A stretch of DNA of 8,004 bases, taken from assembly GCA_030039095.1 (NCBI GenBank), contig JASHQP010000409.1, forward strand, positions 1 to 8,004, written 5' to 3'. The DNA is from Streptosporangiaceae bacterium (lineage in GTDB: Bacteria; Actinomycetota; Actinomycetes; Streptosporangiales; Streptosporangiaceae). Below the pieces are notes generated by a model that ran no database searches, was not told the DNA's origin, and saw only the letters and a program-made list of their open reading frames with translations. Position numbers and translations under genes: made by a program. Shown here in pieces: positions 1-5,777 of this stretch; the stretch's first letter is position 1, and every line of letters begins with the position of its first letter.

Positions 1-2
1 GG

Positions 3-317
3 GTGGTCGGTGAACCGCGCCGCCCGGTGCCCGAGGTCGCGGCGGCCGCCCTCGAGGCGGTGGACAGCACGCTGACCGCTCTTCCGCCGCACCCCGTGCG
101 CAACCCAGTGCTGCTGACCGTGCTGGCGGCCGACGAGGACGTTGAGCTGTACGTGGCCTTCGACCGGGCGCCGCCGGCCGCTCCCGACCTGAGCGCGCTG
201 CGCCGGCGTGTGCCGGCCGCGGCGCAGTGGAGTGCCACCCTTGACGTCAACGACGCCGGCCCGGGATGCCTGGAAGTCCGGTGGCGGAACGAGCCGTCAG
301 CCGCCGCGTCCCCATAA
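3..317 (+). CDS. C-terminal end of a probable sensor histidine kinase-like protein (5' truncated by window edge)
   Basis: Only the last ~104 residues are visible and the frame is open to the left edge, so the GTG at 3 is probably internal. The fragment has an alternating strand/helix pattern, with VELYVAFD near residue 48 and a closing strand CLEVRWRNE near residue 89. This resembles the degenerate end of a GHKL (HATPase_c) ATPase domain in actinobacterial sensor kinases. No intact N, G1 or G2 box is visible. The strongest support is context: it ends with TAA 24 nt before a NarL-type response regulator on the same strand, so the two are probably co-transcribed and form a sensor-regulator pair. 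The remainder of the gene, including any membrane segments and the phosphorylated histidine, lies outside the window. It could instead be an unrelated protein upstream of the regulator. Confidence 0.5.
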   Translation: MVGEPRRPVPEVAAAALEAVDSTLTALPPHPVRNPVLLTVLAADEDVELYVAFDRAPPAAPDLSALRRRVPAAAQWSATLDVNDAGPGCLEVRWRNEPSAAASP

Positions 318-327
318 TGGGCACCAC

Positions 328-334
328 GAAGGGA
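328..334 (+). promoter_or_regulatory. Ribosome binding site for the response regulator
   Basis: A GAAGGGA purine tract sits about 7 nt before the GTG at 342. It fixes that GTG as the start, and the encoded protein then begins directly with the first strand of the receiver domain. It lies in the 24-nt spacer after the upstream stop codon. Confidence 0.6.
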
Positions 335-341
335 GCGCTGC

Positions 342-1013
342 GTGTCCGGTGCCATCGACGTCGCGGCCGTGGACGATCATCCCATCGTGCTCGACGCCGT
401 GACCGGCTGGGTCACGGCAGCGGAGAGCGGCATCCGGGTTATCGCCGTGGCGGCCACGGTGGACGCCCTGCTCGCCGGGCCGGGCAGGCACGCGCACGTG
501 GTACTGCTCGATCTCGACCTGGGCGATGGCACGGCCGTTGACCGCAACATCGCCGCGATCCGGGCGGCCGGGCCCGCGGTCCTCGTCCTCGCCGCTTCCG
601 ACCGGCCGCCTGCCGTTCTGGCCGCCATTCGTGCCGGGGCCCTTGGCTACGTGCTGAAGTCCGAGGAGACCTCCCAGGTGCGGGCGGCCATCAAGGCGGT
701 CGCCGCCGGGACGGACTGGATCTCACCGCGCCTGGCGTACATCCTGGCCGCCGATGACGCCCCGGACCGGCCGGTCCTCAGCCCTCAGGAAACGCGTGCG
801 CTGCGCCTTTATGCCACTGGCATGCCGATGAAGTCTGTGGCCAGGAGAATGGCTCTCAGCGAGGAGACCGTCAAGCAGTATGTCGGCAGGGTGCGACTGA
901 AGTACGCCAGGGCCGGCCGGGCGGCGCCGACGAAAATAGAGCTGTACTATCGAGCCGTCGAGGACGGGCACCTCCCTCCCTACCCCATGCCCGGGAACCC
1001 CCCCTCCCGGTAG
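342..1013 (+). CDS. NarL/FixJ-family response regulator (receiver + LuxR HTH)
   Basis: A 223-residue cytoplasmic transcription factor. Residues ~5-120 form a receiver domain: acidic pair D11-D12 followed by H13-P14, the probable phospho-acceptor D57 in [11 protein letters not shown], and the conserved lysine K106 in YVLKSEE. The position usually held by Thr/Ser at the end of strand 4 appears to be alanine (A84 in LVLAAS), with S86 two residues later, so phosphorylation signalling may be atypical. Residues ~146-209 form a LuxR-type helix-turn-helix (LSPQE at the start, then [17 protein letters not shown] as recognition helix). The C-terminal [14 protein letters not shown] stretch is, from memory, typical of actinobacterial regulators paired with degenerate kinases. 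The GTG start has a good ribosome site. Its likely partner is the truncated gene 24 nt upstream. Target genes cannot be told from the sequence. Confidence 0.92.
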   Translation: MSGAIDVAAVDDHPIVLDAVTGWVTAAESGIRVIAVAATVDALLAGPGRHAHVVLLDLDLGDGTAVDRNIAAIRAAGPAVLVLAASDRPPAVLAAIRAGALGYVLKSEETSQVRAAIKAVAAGTDWISPRLAYILAADDAPDRPVLSPQETRALRLYATGMPMKSVARRMALSEETVKQYVGRVRLKYARAGRAAPTKIELYYRAVEDGHLPPYPMPGNPPSR

Positions 1014-1087
1014 CTTCGGGGATACGGAGATACCCGCCCTCGGCTCATTCGTGTTGCGGAGCGGTTCAAAATCGTATGCGGGTCGGC

Positions 1088-1129
1088 CCGTGTTTTCATG
1101 ACCCCATCTCGGGGGTCATGAAAACACGG
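1088..1129. repeat. Perfect 18-bp inverted repeat with 6-nt loop
   Basis: The arms at 1088-1105 and 1112-1129 are exact reverse complements around the loop ATCTCG. The left arm reads CCGTGTTTTCATGACCCC. The stem carries an A/T-rich core (TTTTCATGA) unusual for this GC-rich sequence. It lies 74 nt after the response-regulator stop and 162 nt before the pat start. No T-run follows in either direction. It could be a non-canonical terminator between two same-strand genes, a dispersed palindromic repeat, or a protein-binding palindrome. The inverted repeat itself is certain; its function is not. Confidence 0.9.
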
Positions 1130-1280
1130 TGTCCTAGAGTGGCTGCACCCATTTGCGCCGCCCGCGAAATGCGGCGACCTCGGAATATCGGGCACCGCAG
1201 CCCGCCGTCCTGTCCCGCAGCCGCCCGAGCCCAGCCGCTGACCTCGGCGGCTACGCTGGGAGCACGGCGTCCCCTAGGCG

Positions 1281-1287
1281 AGAGGAC
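1281..1287 (+). promoter_or_regulatory. Ribosome binding site deciding the pat start
   Basis: AGAGGAC, with core GAGG at 1282-1285, stands 6 nt before the GTG at 1292. This is the spacing expected for an actinobacterial start and supports the shorter protein over the upstream ATG at 1076. Confidence 0.65.
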
Positions 1288-1291
1288 AACG

Positions 1292-2368
1292 GTGTCCGCA
1301 CAGTCGCCGCGATTCCGGCCGATTCTCGACCAGTTCGCGCCCTACAAGCCGGGCAAGGCCCCGTCGGGGCCACCCGGCCGTGCGTTCAAGCTCTCGTCCA
1401 ACGAGTCGCCGTTCGGCCCGCTGCCCTCTGTCGTCAAGGTGATCGCCGAGGCCGCCGGCAACGTCAACAGGTATCCCGACAATGGCGCGGCCGAGCTTAC
1501 CGACGCGATCGCCGAGCGCTTCGGGGTCCCGCCAGCGCACGTGGCCGTCGGCTGCGGGTCGGTCGGTGTTGCCCAGCAGCTGCTCGAGGCCGTGGGCGAG
1601 CCGGGCGCAGAGGTCGTCTACGGGTGGCGCTCGTTCGAGGCGTATCCGTATCTTTCGGACCTGGCCGGTGTGACGTCGGTGCGGGTGCCTCTGCACGACG
1701 AGACGCACGACCTGGGCGCGATGGCGGATGCGATCACCGAGCGCACGCGCCTGGTCTTTGTCTGCAATCCGAACAACCCGACCGGGACCGTGGTGCACCG
1801 GGCCGAGCTCGAGAGCTTCCTCGATCGCGTCCCCGGAGACTGCCTGGTCGTGCTCGACGAGGCTTACATCCAGTACGTCACCGACGAACGAGTGCCCGAC
1901 GGGCTGGACCTGTACCGCGGCCGGCCCAACCTGGCCGTGCTGCGGACGTTCTCCAAGGCTTACGGGCTGGCCGGGCTGCGGGTCGGTTTCCTGATCGGGC
2001 ACGAGCCGGTTGCGGCCGCCATCCGCAAGACCATGCTGACGTTCACCGTGAACGCTCTGGCGCAGGCCGCCGCCGTGGCCTCGCTCGAGGCCGAGCCCGA
2101 GTTGCTCGAGCGCGTGGACGCCGTGGTGAGCGAGCGGGACCGGGTCCGGGGCGAGCTGCTGGCCCAGGGCTGGATCGTGCCGCCGACCGAGGCGAACTTC
2201 GTCTGGCTGCGCCTGGGCGACGACACCGATGACTTCGCCGCGGCCTGCGACCGCGAGGGCGTGAGCGTGCGGCCGTTCAGCGGTGAGGGCGCTCGGGTGT
2301 CGATCGGCGACCGCGAAGCGAACGACGTGTTCCTGGCGGTCGCGAAGGGTTACCCGCGCCGCCACTGA
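1292..2368 (+). CDS. pat: Aromatic amino acid / histidinol-phosphate aminotransferase (Pat/HisC2), PLP class I/II
   Basis: A 358-residue cytosolic PLP enzyme from the GTG at 1292, which gives the normal family length. It transfers an amino group between glutamate and an aromatic 2-oxo acid (phenylpyruvate or 4-hydroxyphenylpyruvate) or imidazole-acetol phosphate. Seen in order: substrate-entry [10 protein letters not shown] (34-43), the RYPDN motif (60-64), phosphate-binding GCGSVG (87-92), NPNNPTG (159-165), LDEAY with D189 and Y192 for the PLP ring, the Schiff-base lysine K222 in [15 protein letters not shown]230, and R335 as probable carboxylate-binding arginine. GWRSFEAYP (111-119) and VGCGSV resemble mycobacterial HisC2/Pat (recalled, not searched) more than the HisC of a his operon, and no his genes adjoin it. 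I therefore favour an aromatic aminotransferase, though histidinol-phosphate activity is possible. It is transcribed alone and converges on the regulator gene to its right. Confidence 0.92.
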   Translation: MSAQSPRFRPILDQFAPYKPGKAPSGPPGRAFKLSSNESPFGPLPSVVKVIAEAAGNVNRYPDNGAAELTDAIAERFGVPPAHVAVGCGSVGVAQQLLEAVGEPGAEVVYGWRSFEAYPYLSDLAGVTSVRVPLHDETHDLGAMADAITERTRLVFVCNPNNPTGTVVHRAELESFLDRVPGDCLVVLDEAYIQYVTDERVPDGLDLYRGRPNLAVLRTFSKAYGLAGLRVGFLIGHEPVAAAIRKTMLTFTVNALAQAAAVASLEAEPELLERVDAVVSERDRVRGELLAQGWIVPPTEANFVWLRLGDDTDDFAAACDREGVSVRPFSGEGARVSIGDREANDVFLAVAKGYPRRH

Positions 2369-2379
2369 TGCGGCTCAGC

Positions 2380-2421
2380 GGCTGCCCCCGCCCCGGCCGC
2401 CGGCCAGCCGCCAGGGCAGCC
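2380..2421. terminator. Possible bidirectional terminator between convergent genes
   Basis: GGCTGCCC (2380-2387) and GGGCAGCC (2414-2421) are perfect 8-bp complements around a 26-nt GC-rich interior that could fold further on its GGCC repeats. The structure lies just after the pat stop and within 130 nt of the convergent regulator's stop, where a shared terminator is expected. There is no T-run, which is common in high-GC actinobacteria but leaves the call weak. Confidence 0.3.
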
Positions 2422-2509
2422 CGTCACGGTCGCCGGATACCCGGATCAGCACCGAGGCCCAGGTGCGGCCCCGCGGCACGTAGCGAAGCCAGACCCGGAA
2501 CGGCGGCCG

Positions 2510-3952
2510 TTAGCGGGCGGCTCGCCGTCCGGGCTCGTCGCGCCGCCGCTGCTCGAGCTGCTCCACCACCAGCCGGTAGAACTGGCGGGGCCTGCCCGGC
2601 TGCGGCGTCCGGTTCGGCGGAAGCGGCCAGGCGAGGCCCTCCCCGACCAGGATGTGCAGTAGCCGCCGCGCCGTGCGCGGGGTGACGGCGAGCAGCTGGC
2701 CGGCGGTTTCCGCGTCCACGACGAGGTTGGCGTCGTTCTCGGACAGCTTCTCGGCGAGCCGGGACAGGGTCTCGAGGCTCCGCGACCTGCGGGCCCCGGC
2801 CTCGGGCAGCCGCGGAGGCGGCACCGGTGCGTGCCCCTCCCGGCCCGAGGCGAACCCCCGCACCCCGCTTCCGCCCTGGGCGCGGCCCAGAGAGGCGCGG
2901 GCGTGCGCCTCGGCCTCCACCGCCGTCCGGCCGGTGCCGATGCCCACCTCCAAGGCGACGCCCAGCTCGCTGCGCGCGCGGTCGACGAACGGAGCGACCC
3001 GGAATCCCTCGGTGGCCCGGGCAAGGGAGCCGCGGGTGGCGACGATCAGGAAGCCGTGGTCGCTCGCCGGGCTGACAGCCGCGTGGATCCGCTGCGCCTC
3101 CTGGACCAGGAACCTGTGCACGGTCAGCCGCAGCTCGTCCCGCGACTGCCGGGGCGAGGCGCGCCGCCCGCCGTCCCGCAGGGCAGGCACCTCCACCAGG
3201 GCGAGGGCGAGCTGTGCGTCCTCGAGCCTGCGGTAGCCGCCGATCAGCGCGGCGGTGCGCAGCGCTACCCGGATGTCGCTCCCGGTCGGCCTCAGCGTGA
3301 TGGCCGGAATCCCGGCGGCGGACAGCCGCGTCGCAACGGACTGCAGGCACGTGAACGCGACGGACGTCTCGTTGCGGCGCCAGAGCCGCTCGTGAAACGA
3401 GGCCACCACGGCCGGGCTGCCGGAATCCTCGCGCACGTGCACGCCCCGCGTGGGCCGGCCGAGGTCGGCAAAGGCCTCCTCGACGTCAGCTCGGCTCAGC
3501 ACGTCGATGCTGGACCGGGCCGGGTCGAGGCCGCCGCTGCCGCTGCCGCTGGCCTTCAGCAGCGCCGCATACAGCGCGCCGCCGCCGAGCGGCACGAATG
3601 TCGCCGGAACCGCAAGCACGCCGGCGGCGCGCGCGTACTCGTACGGGACCCGGCCGGCGAACAGGCAGACGTCGATCGCCCCGCCCAGCCGGACCACCTG
3701 ATCGGCGGCCTCTTGCTCGTCCCGGTACGCGGCAGCGACCAGCCGCCTCGGCGGACCGGAATCCGGGCCGAGGCCGGCGCCGCCCGCACCGGTTCCGGCC
3801 TTCGCGGCCGCCGATGACGGTGACAGCATGATCCGTTCGATCAGCTCGTGCGGCCCCACGATGCCGATCGTCAGCTCGCCCTGGGCCCGGCCCGGCCCGT
3901 TCACGACGGACCGGATCCGCTGCAGAAGCCATACCCGCTGGAGCCACCGCAT
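2510..3952 (-). CDS. Multidomain transcriptional regulator: sensor-like N-terminus, GGDEF/GTP-cyclohydrolase-III-like domain, C-terminal winged HTH
   Basis: A 480-residue soluble protein with no signal peptide or membrane segment. Residues ~26-135 look like a Rossmann-type sensor half (ELTIGIVGPHELIERI, then DVCLFAGRVPYEYAR), reminiscent of PrpR_N-like ligand-binding domains. They are interrupted by a Gly/Ala/Ser-rich insert (46-68). Residues ~148-255 form a second alpha/beta region. Residues ~273-357 match a degenerate nucleotide-cyclase fold: central strand HGFLIVATRG and the closing GIGTGRTAVEAEAHARASL, with no GGDEF motif. A low-complexity linker (358-392) leads to a winged helix (~395-463, AETAGQLLAVTPRTARRLLHILVGEG). 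I infer a ligand- or nucleotide-responsive DNA-binding regulator; ligand and targets are unknown. The ATG at 3952 is the first usable start. A GGAGG at 3971-3975 is 18 nt away, too far to be ideal, so the true start is uncertain (GTG at codon 17 is an alternative). It converges on pat, which may be a conserved neighbour. Confidence 0.75.
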   Translation of the reverse strand: MRWLQRVWLLQRIRSVVNGPGRAQGELTIGIVGPHELIERIMLSPSSAAAKAGTGAGGAGLGPDSGPPRRLVAAAYRDEQEAADQVVRLGGAIDVCLFAGRVPYEYARAAGVLAVPATFVPLGGGALYAALLKASGSGSGGLDPARSSIDVLSRADVEEAFADLGRPTRGVHVREDSGSPAVVASFHERLWRRNETSVAFTCLQSVATRLSAAGIPAITLRPTGSDIRVALRTAALIGGYRRLEDAQLALALVEVPALRDGGRRASPRQSRDELRLTVHRFLVQEAQRIHAAVSPASDHGFLIVATRGSLARATEGFRVAPFVDRARSELGVALEVGIGTGRTAVEAEAHARASLGRAQGGSGVRGFASGREGHAPVPPPRLPEAGARRSRSLETLSRLAEKLSENDANLVVDAETAGQLLAVTPRTARRLLHILVGEGLAWPLPPNRTPQPGRPRQFYRLVVEQLEQRRRDEPGRRAAR

Positions 3953-4175
3953 GCGCTGGATGCGCGAGGTCCTCCGGTGTGCCTCATTCCTAAGGCCACG
4001 TCAGTTCCCATCTCCGGTCGGCCTTCCCGCGATGTGAGAATGCCTCTCCTATTTGTTAACCCAAGGAGAGGAGCGCTGGAAAGAGCCAATTATGGGCGGC
4101 TCGAGGCTGGCGATACCGGACGTACGGGAGAAAGTTACCGAAAAAAGCCTGCCGCCAGCGCGCTGACCTGCGGAC
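3953..4175. other. Intergenic region between murA and the regulator gene
   Basis: This 223-nt stretch lies downstream of murA and upstream of the regulator, both on the - strand. It is less GC-rich than the flanking genes and contains A/T patches (ATTTGTTAACC near 4051-4061 and a run of six A's near 4141-4146). It should hold the murA terminator and/or the regulator promoter. One clear inverted repeat is present and is listed separately. No small ORF with a convincing start was found. Confidence 0.55.
4043..4071. repeat. 8-bp inverted repeat around a GTTAAC palindrome
   Basis: CCTCTCCT (4043-4050) and AGGAGAGG (4064-4071) are exact complements around a 13-nt A/T-rich loop that contains the hexamer palindrome GTTAAC (4054-4059). 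It is about 105 nt after the murA stop and 91 nt before the regulator ATG. It may be a murA terminator hairpin or an operator for the downstream regulator, possibly autoregulatory. No T-run follows it on the - strand. Confidence 0.6.
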
Positions 4176-5465
4176 TCACGCCGTCCCGTCGGCCATCTCC
4201 ACGTCGATATCCGCACCGAGCGTGGTCAGCCGCGCGGCCACAGAAGCGTGACCGCGGTCGATGATGTAGCCGGGCGAGACCACGGTTTCCCCCTCGGCGG
4301 CGAGGCCGGCCAGGATCAGCGCGATTCCGGAGCGCAGGTCGTGCGCGGTGACCTCGGTGCCTTTCAGCGTGCTCGGCCCGTGAACAATGGCCGCGTTGTT
4401 CGCCACCTCGACCTTCGCGCCCAGCTTGTTGAGCTCGCCGACCAGGGTGTAACGGCCGTCGAAGATGGTTTCCCTGATGTAGCTGGTGCCGTCGGCGAGC
4501 GTGCTCAGCGCCATGATCGGCGACTGCAGATCGGTCGCGAACCCGGGGAACGGGCTCGTGATCACGTTGATCGGGCGCATCTCGCGCTCCCGGCGCACCT
4601 GCAGTATGGCGCCGTGCGTGGAGAACTCGACGCCCATCTGCTCCAGCTTCCAGCGCACCACGCCGAAGTGGTCGAGGGAGGCGCCGACCAGGCTCAGCTC
4701 GCCGCCGGTGATGGCGGCCGCCATCGCGAACACCGCGGCGTCGATGCGGTCGGGCATGACGGTGTGCTCGACGGCGGTCAGCTTGTCGACGCCGTTGACG
4801 GTCACGAAGCCGGTGCCGCCGCCGCTGATGTCCGCGCCCATCTTCGTGAGGAACGAGATGACGTCGAGGACCTCGGGCTCCATCGCGGTGTTGTCGATCA
4901 CCGTCGTGCCCGCCGCCAGCGTCGCCGCCATGATCAGGTTCTCGGTGCCGGTGTGCGACGGGGTGTCCAGGTAGAGGTGCGCCCCGCGGAGCTTGTCGGC
5001 CTTGATCCGGATCGTGGTTTCGCCCTCGTCGACCGTGGCCCCGAGGCGGGCAAAGCCACGGTAATGAAAGTCCAGGTTGCGGCTCCCGAGGTTGCAGCCG
5101 CCGACGCCCTCGATCGTCGCCTCGCCGAGCCGGTGCAGCAGCGCGGGCACGAACAGCACCGAGGCGCGGAACCGGCGCGCGATGTCGGCCGGAAGCACCG
5201 GGCTGGTCAGTTCGGAGGCGTCGACCACGAGGGTCCGCTCCGCCTCGTGGAACCTGACCGTCGCGCCCACGGCCTGAGCCAGTTCGACAGCTCTGCGCAC
5301 GTCCTCGATGACCGGAACGTTCCTGAGCACCGTGCGGCCCTTGTCGGCGAGCAGCGAGGCCGCGATCATCTTCAGGGCCGCGTTCTTGGCTCCCTGCACG
5401 AAGACCGTGCCCTGCAGCGGCTGGCCGCCACGTACGCGATAGCGGGTCTCAGGGCGTGTGGTCAT
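4176..5465 (-). CDS. murA: UDP-N-acetylglucosamine 1-carboxyvinyltransferase (MurA, Cys-type)
   Basis: A 429-residue cytosolic enzyme that transfers enolpyruvate from PEP to UDP-GlcNAc, the first committed step of peptidoglycan synthesis. It has the two-domain EPSP-synthase fold. Visible catalytic and binding residues by family comparison: K27-N28 in GAKNAALKM, R100 in FRAS, C124 in GGCNLGSRNLD (equivalent to E. coli Cys115, the fosfomycin target), R129 in the same loop, D312 in FATDLQSP (general base), and R378 in HDLRSG. From memory, the housekeeping MurA of mycobacteria carries Asp at the cysteine position, so this may be a distinct clade or a second paralog. The ATG at 5465 has a GGGAG 10 nt upstream and gives normal length. 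The frame is open for another 49 codons to 5612, but that extension has no MurA character. No cell-wall genes adjoin it. A 312-nt leader/intergenic region precedes it. Confidence 0.95.
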   Translation of the reverse strand: MTTRPETRYRVRGGQPLQGTVFVQGAKNAALKMIAASLLADKGRTVLRNVPVIEDVRRAVELAQAVGATVRFHEAERTLVVDASELTSPVLPADIARRFRASVLFVPALLHRLGEATIEGVGGCNLGSRNLDFHYRGFARLGATVDEGETTIRIKADKLRGAHLYLDTPSHTGTENLIMAATLAAGTTVIDNTAMEPEVLDVISFLTKMGADISGGGTGFVTVNGVDKLTAVEHTVMPDRIDAAVFAMAAAITGGELSLVGASLDHFGVVRWKLEQMGVEFSTHGAILQVRREREMRPINVITSPFPGFATDLQSPIMALSTLADGTSYIRETIFDGRYTLVGELNKLGAKVEVANNAAIVHGPSTLKGTEVTAHDLRSGIALILAGLAAEGETVVSPGYIIDRGHASVAARLTTLGADIDVEMADGTA

Positions 5466-5475
5466 AGTGCTGTTG

Positions 5476-5480
5476 CTCCC
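5476..5480 (-). promoter_or_regulatory. Ribosome binding site supporting the murA start
   Basis: GGGAG on the - strand lies 10 nt before the ATG at 5465. The spacing is slightly long but acceptable. It favours this start over in-frame starts further upstream. Confidence 0.5.
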
Positions 5481-5517
5481 GTCGGTCGACTGAGCGGCAT
5501 CACTATCCGGGCCATCC

Positions 5518-5583
5518 CTGCCTGCCGACTGCAGCTCCGTGGCCTCCGGCCAACCAGACGGCAGGCCGCCCGATAGCAGGCAG
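5518..5583 (-). promoter_or_regulatory. Structured murA leader with two competing stems
   Basis: Two perfect 8-bp pairings share the same bases. Stem A pairs 5518-5525 (CTGCCTGC on +) with 5576-5583 (GCAGGCAG). Stem B pairs 5520-5527 (GCCTGCCG) with 5559-5566 (CGGCAGGC). They cannot form together. A small hairpin, TGGCC-TCC-GGCCA at 5540-5552, fits inside either. The region ends about 50 nt upstream of the murA ATG, so it would be in the leader RNA if transcription starts further upstream. GC-rich DNA yields such pairings easily, so a regulatory role is inference. Confidence 0.35.
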
Positions 5584-5675
5584 CCTGATTCATGTGTCGT
5601 CCAGTATTCCACCGCTCTCGTGCCCCCCAGACCATGACGGCGATGTTACGTAGCGTATCTGAACAGCTACATCTA

Positions 5676-5757
5676 GTTATAAGCGGGGGGTTCCTGCGTG
5701 TTATAGGCGGGGTGTTCCGTTCCGTTATGGGCGAAGTCCCGGCGCCTTATCGGCGAG
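5676..5757. repeat. Tandem imperfect direct repeats, about 24-bp period, between purC and murA
   Basis: Two 19-bp units match at 17 of 19 positions: GTTATAAGCGGGGGGTTCC (5676-5694) and GTTATAGGCGGGGTGTTCC (5700-5718), exactly 24 bp apart. A third, weaker copy starts 24 bp later (GTTATGGGCGAAGTCCC, 5724-5740). A fourth partial core (CTTATCGGCGAGC) starts 22 bp after that, at 5746. The shared core is GTTATNGGCG. The array is on the murA-proximal side of the purC stop, about 210-290 nt upstream of the murA ATG. Regular same-orientation spacing suggests a cooperative protein-binding array or a remnant tandem duplication. Confidence 0.7.
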
Positions 5758-5777
5758 CATTGCCCGCGGCGCCATTC

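Larger units (their letters stand above)
1014..1291. other. Intergenic region between response regulator and pat
   Basis: This 278-nt gap holds the 18-bp inverted repeat in its first half. The second half is GC-rich and contains a short stem (AGCCGC at 1233-1238 pairing with GCGGCT at 1247-1252) close to the pat start. The pat frame stays open back to an ATG at 1076, but the stretch it would add (72 residues, Arg/Pro/Ala-rich) crosses the palindrome and resembles no aminotransferase N-terminus. I treat it as non-coding. A pat promoter is expected here, but no convincing -35/-10 pair was found. Confidence 0.6.
5466..5777. other. 312-nt intergenic region between purC and murA
   Basis: From the purC end it contains two GGCGCC hexamers (5741-5746 and 5768-5773) that could make a weak hairpin for purBC termination. 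Next come the tandem direct repeats, then a comparatively A/T-rich stretch (about 5642-5682) that is the likeliest place for a murA promoter. Last are the stem-forming segment and the ribosome site. I found no convincing -35/-10 pair and no separate gene. The size of the gap suggests murA is transcribed separately from purBC. Confidence 0.6.

Noticed and set aside
991..1010. Hairpin CCGGGA / TCCCGG with a C-rich loop just before the response-regulator stop
   Set aside because: Only a 6-bp stem, inside the coding sequence, with no T-run. It is probably a by-product of Pro/Gly codons in GC-rich DNA.
1076..1291. 72-residue N-terminal extension of pat from an ATG at 1076
   Set aside because: It crosses the 18-bp palindrome, is low-complexity Arg/Pro/Ala-rich, and matches no aminotransferase N-terminus. 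The GTG at 1292 has a good ribosome site and gives the normal length.
1274..2365. Long - strand open frame (363 codons) opposite pat
   Set aside because: Antisense shadow of pat, with no recognisable domain and composition typical of a mirrored high-GC gene.
2831..3817. Long + strand open frame opposite the regulator gene
   Set aside because: Its translation is compositionally biased and has no domain. The - strand frame shows coherent alpha/beta and HTH patterns.
3953..4000. Upstream extension of the regulator, with ATC at 3961 as a start 9 nt after GGAGG
   Set aside because: ATC initiation is very rare and no ATG, GTG or TTG lies in this in-frame stretch, so the ATG at 3952 is kept despite the poor spacing.
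4248..5576. Long + strand open frame (442 codons) opposite murA
   Set aside because: It is the antisense shadow of murA produced by high GC content. Its translation is Arg/Gly/His-rich with no domain, while murA is unambiguous.
5466..5612. 49-residue N-terminal extension of murA from an ATG at 5612
   Set aside because: MurA proteins normally begin a few residues before the strand leading to the KN motif, as the ATG at 5465 gives. The extension has no recognisable motif and covers the stem-forming leader.
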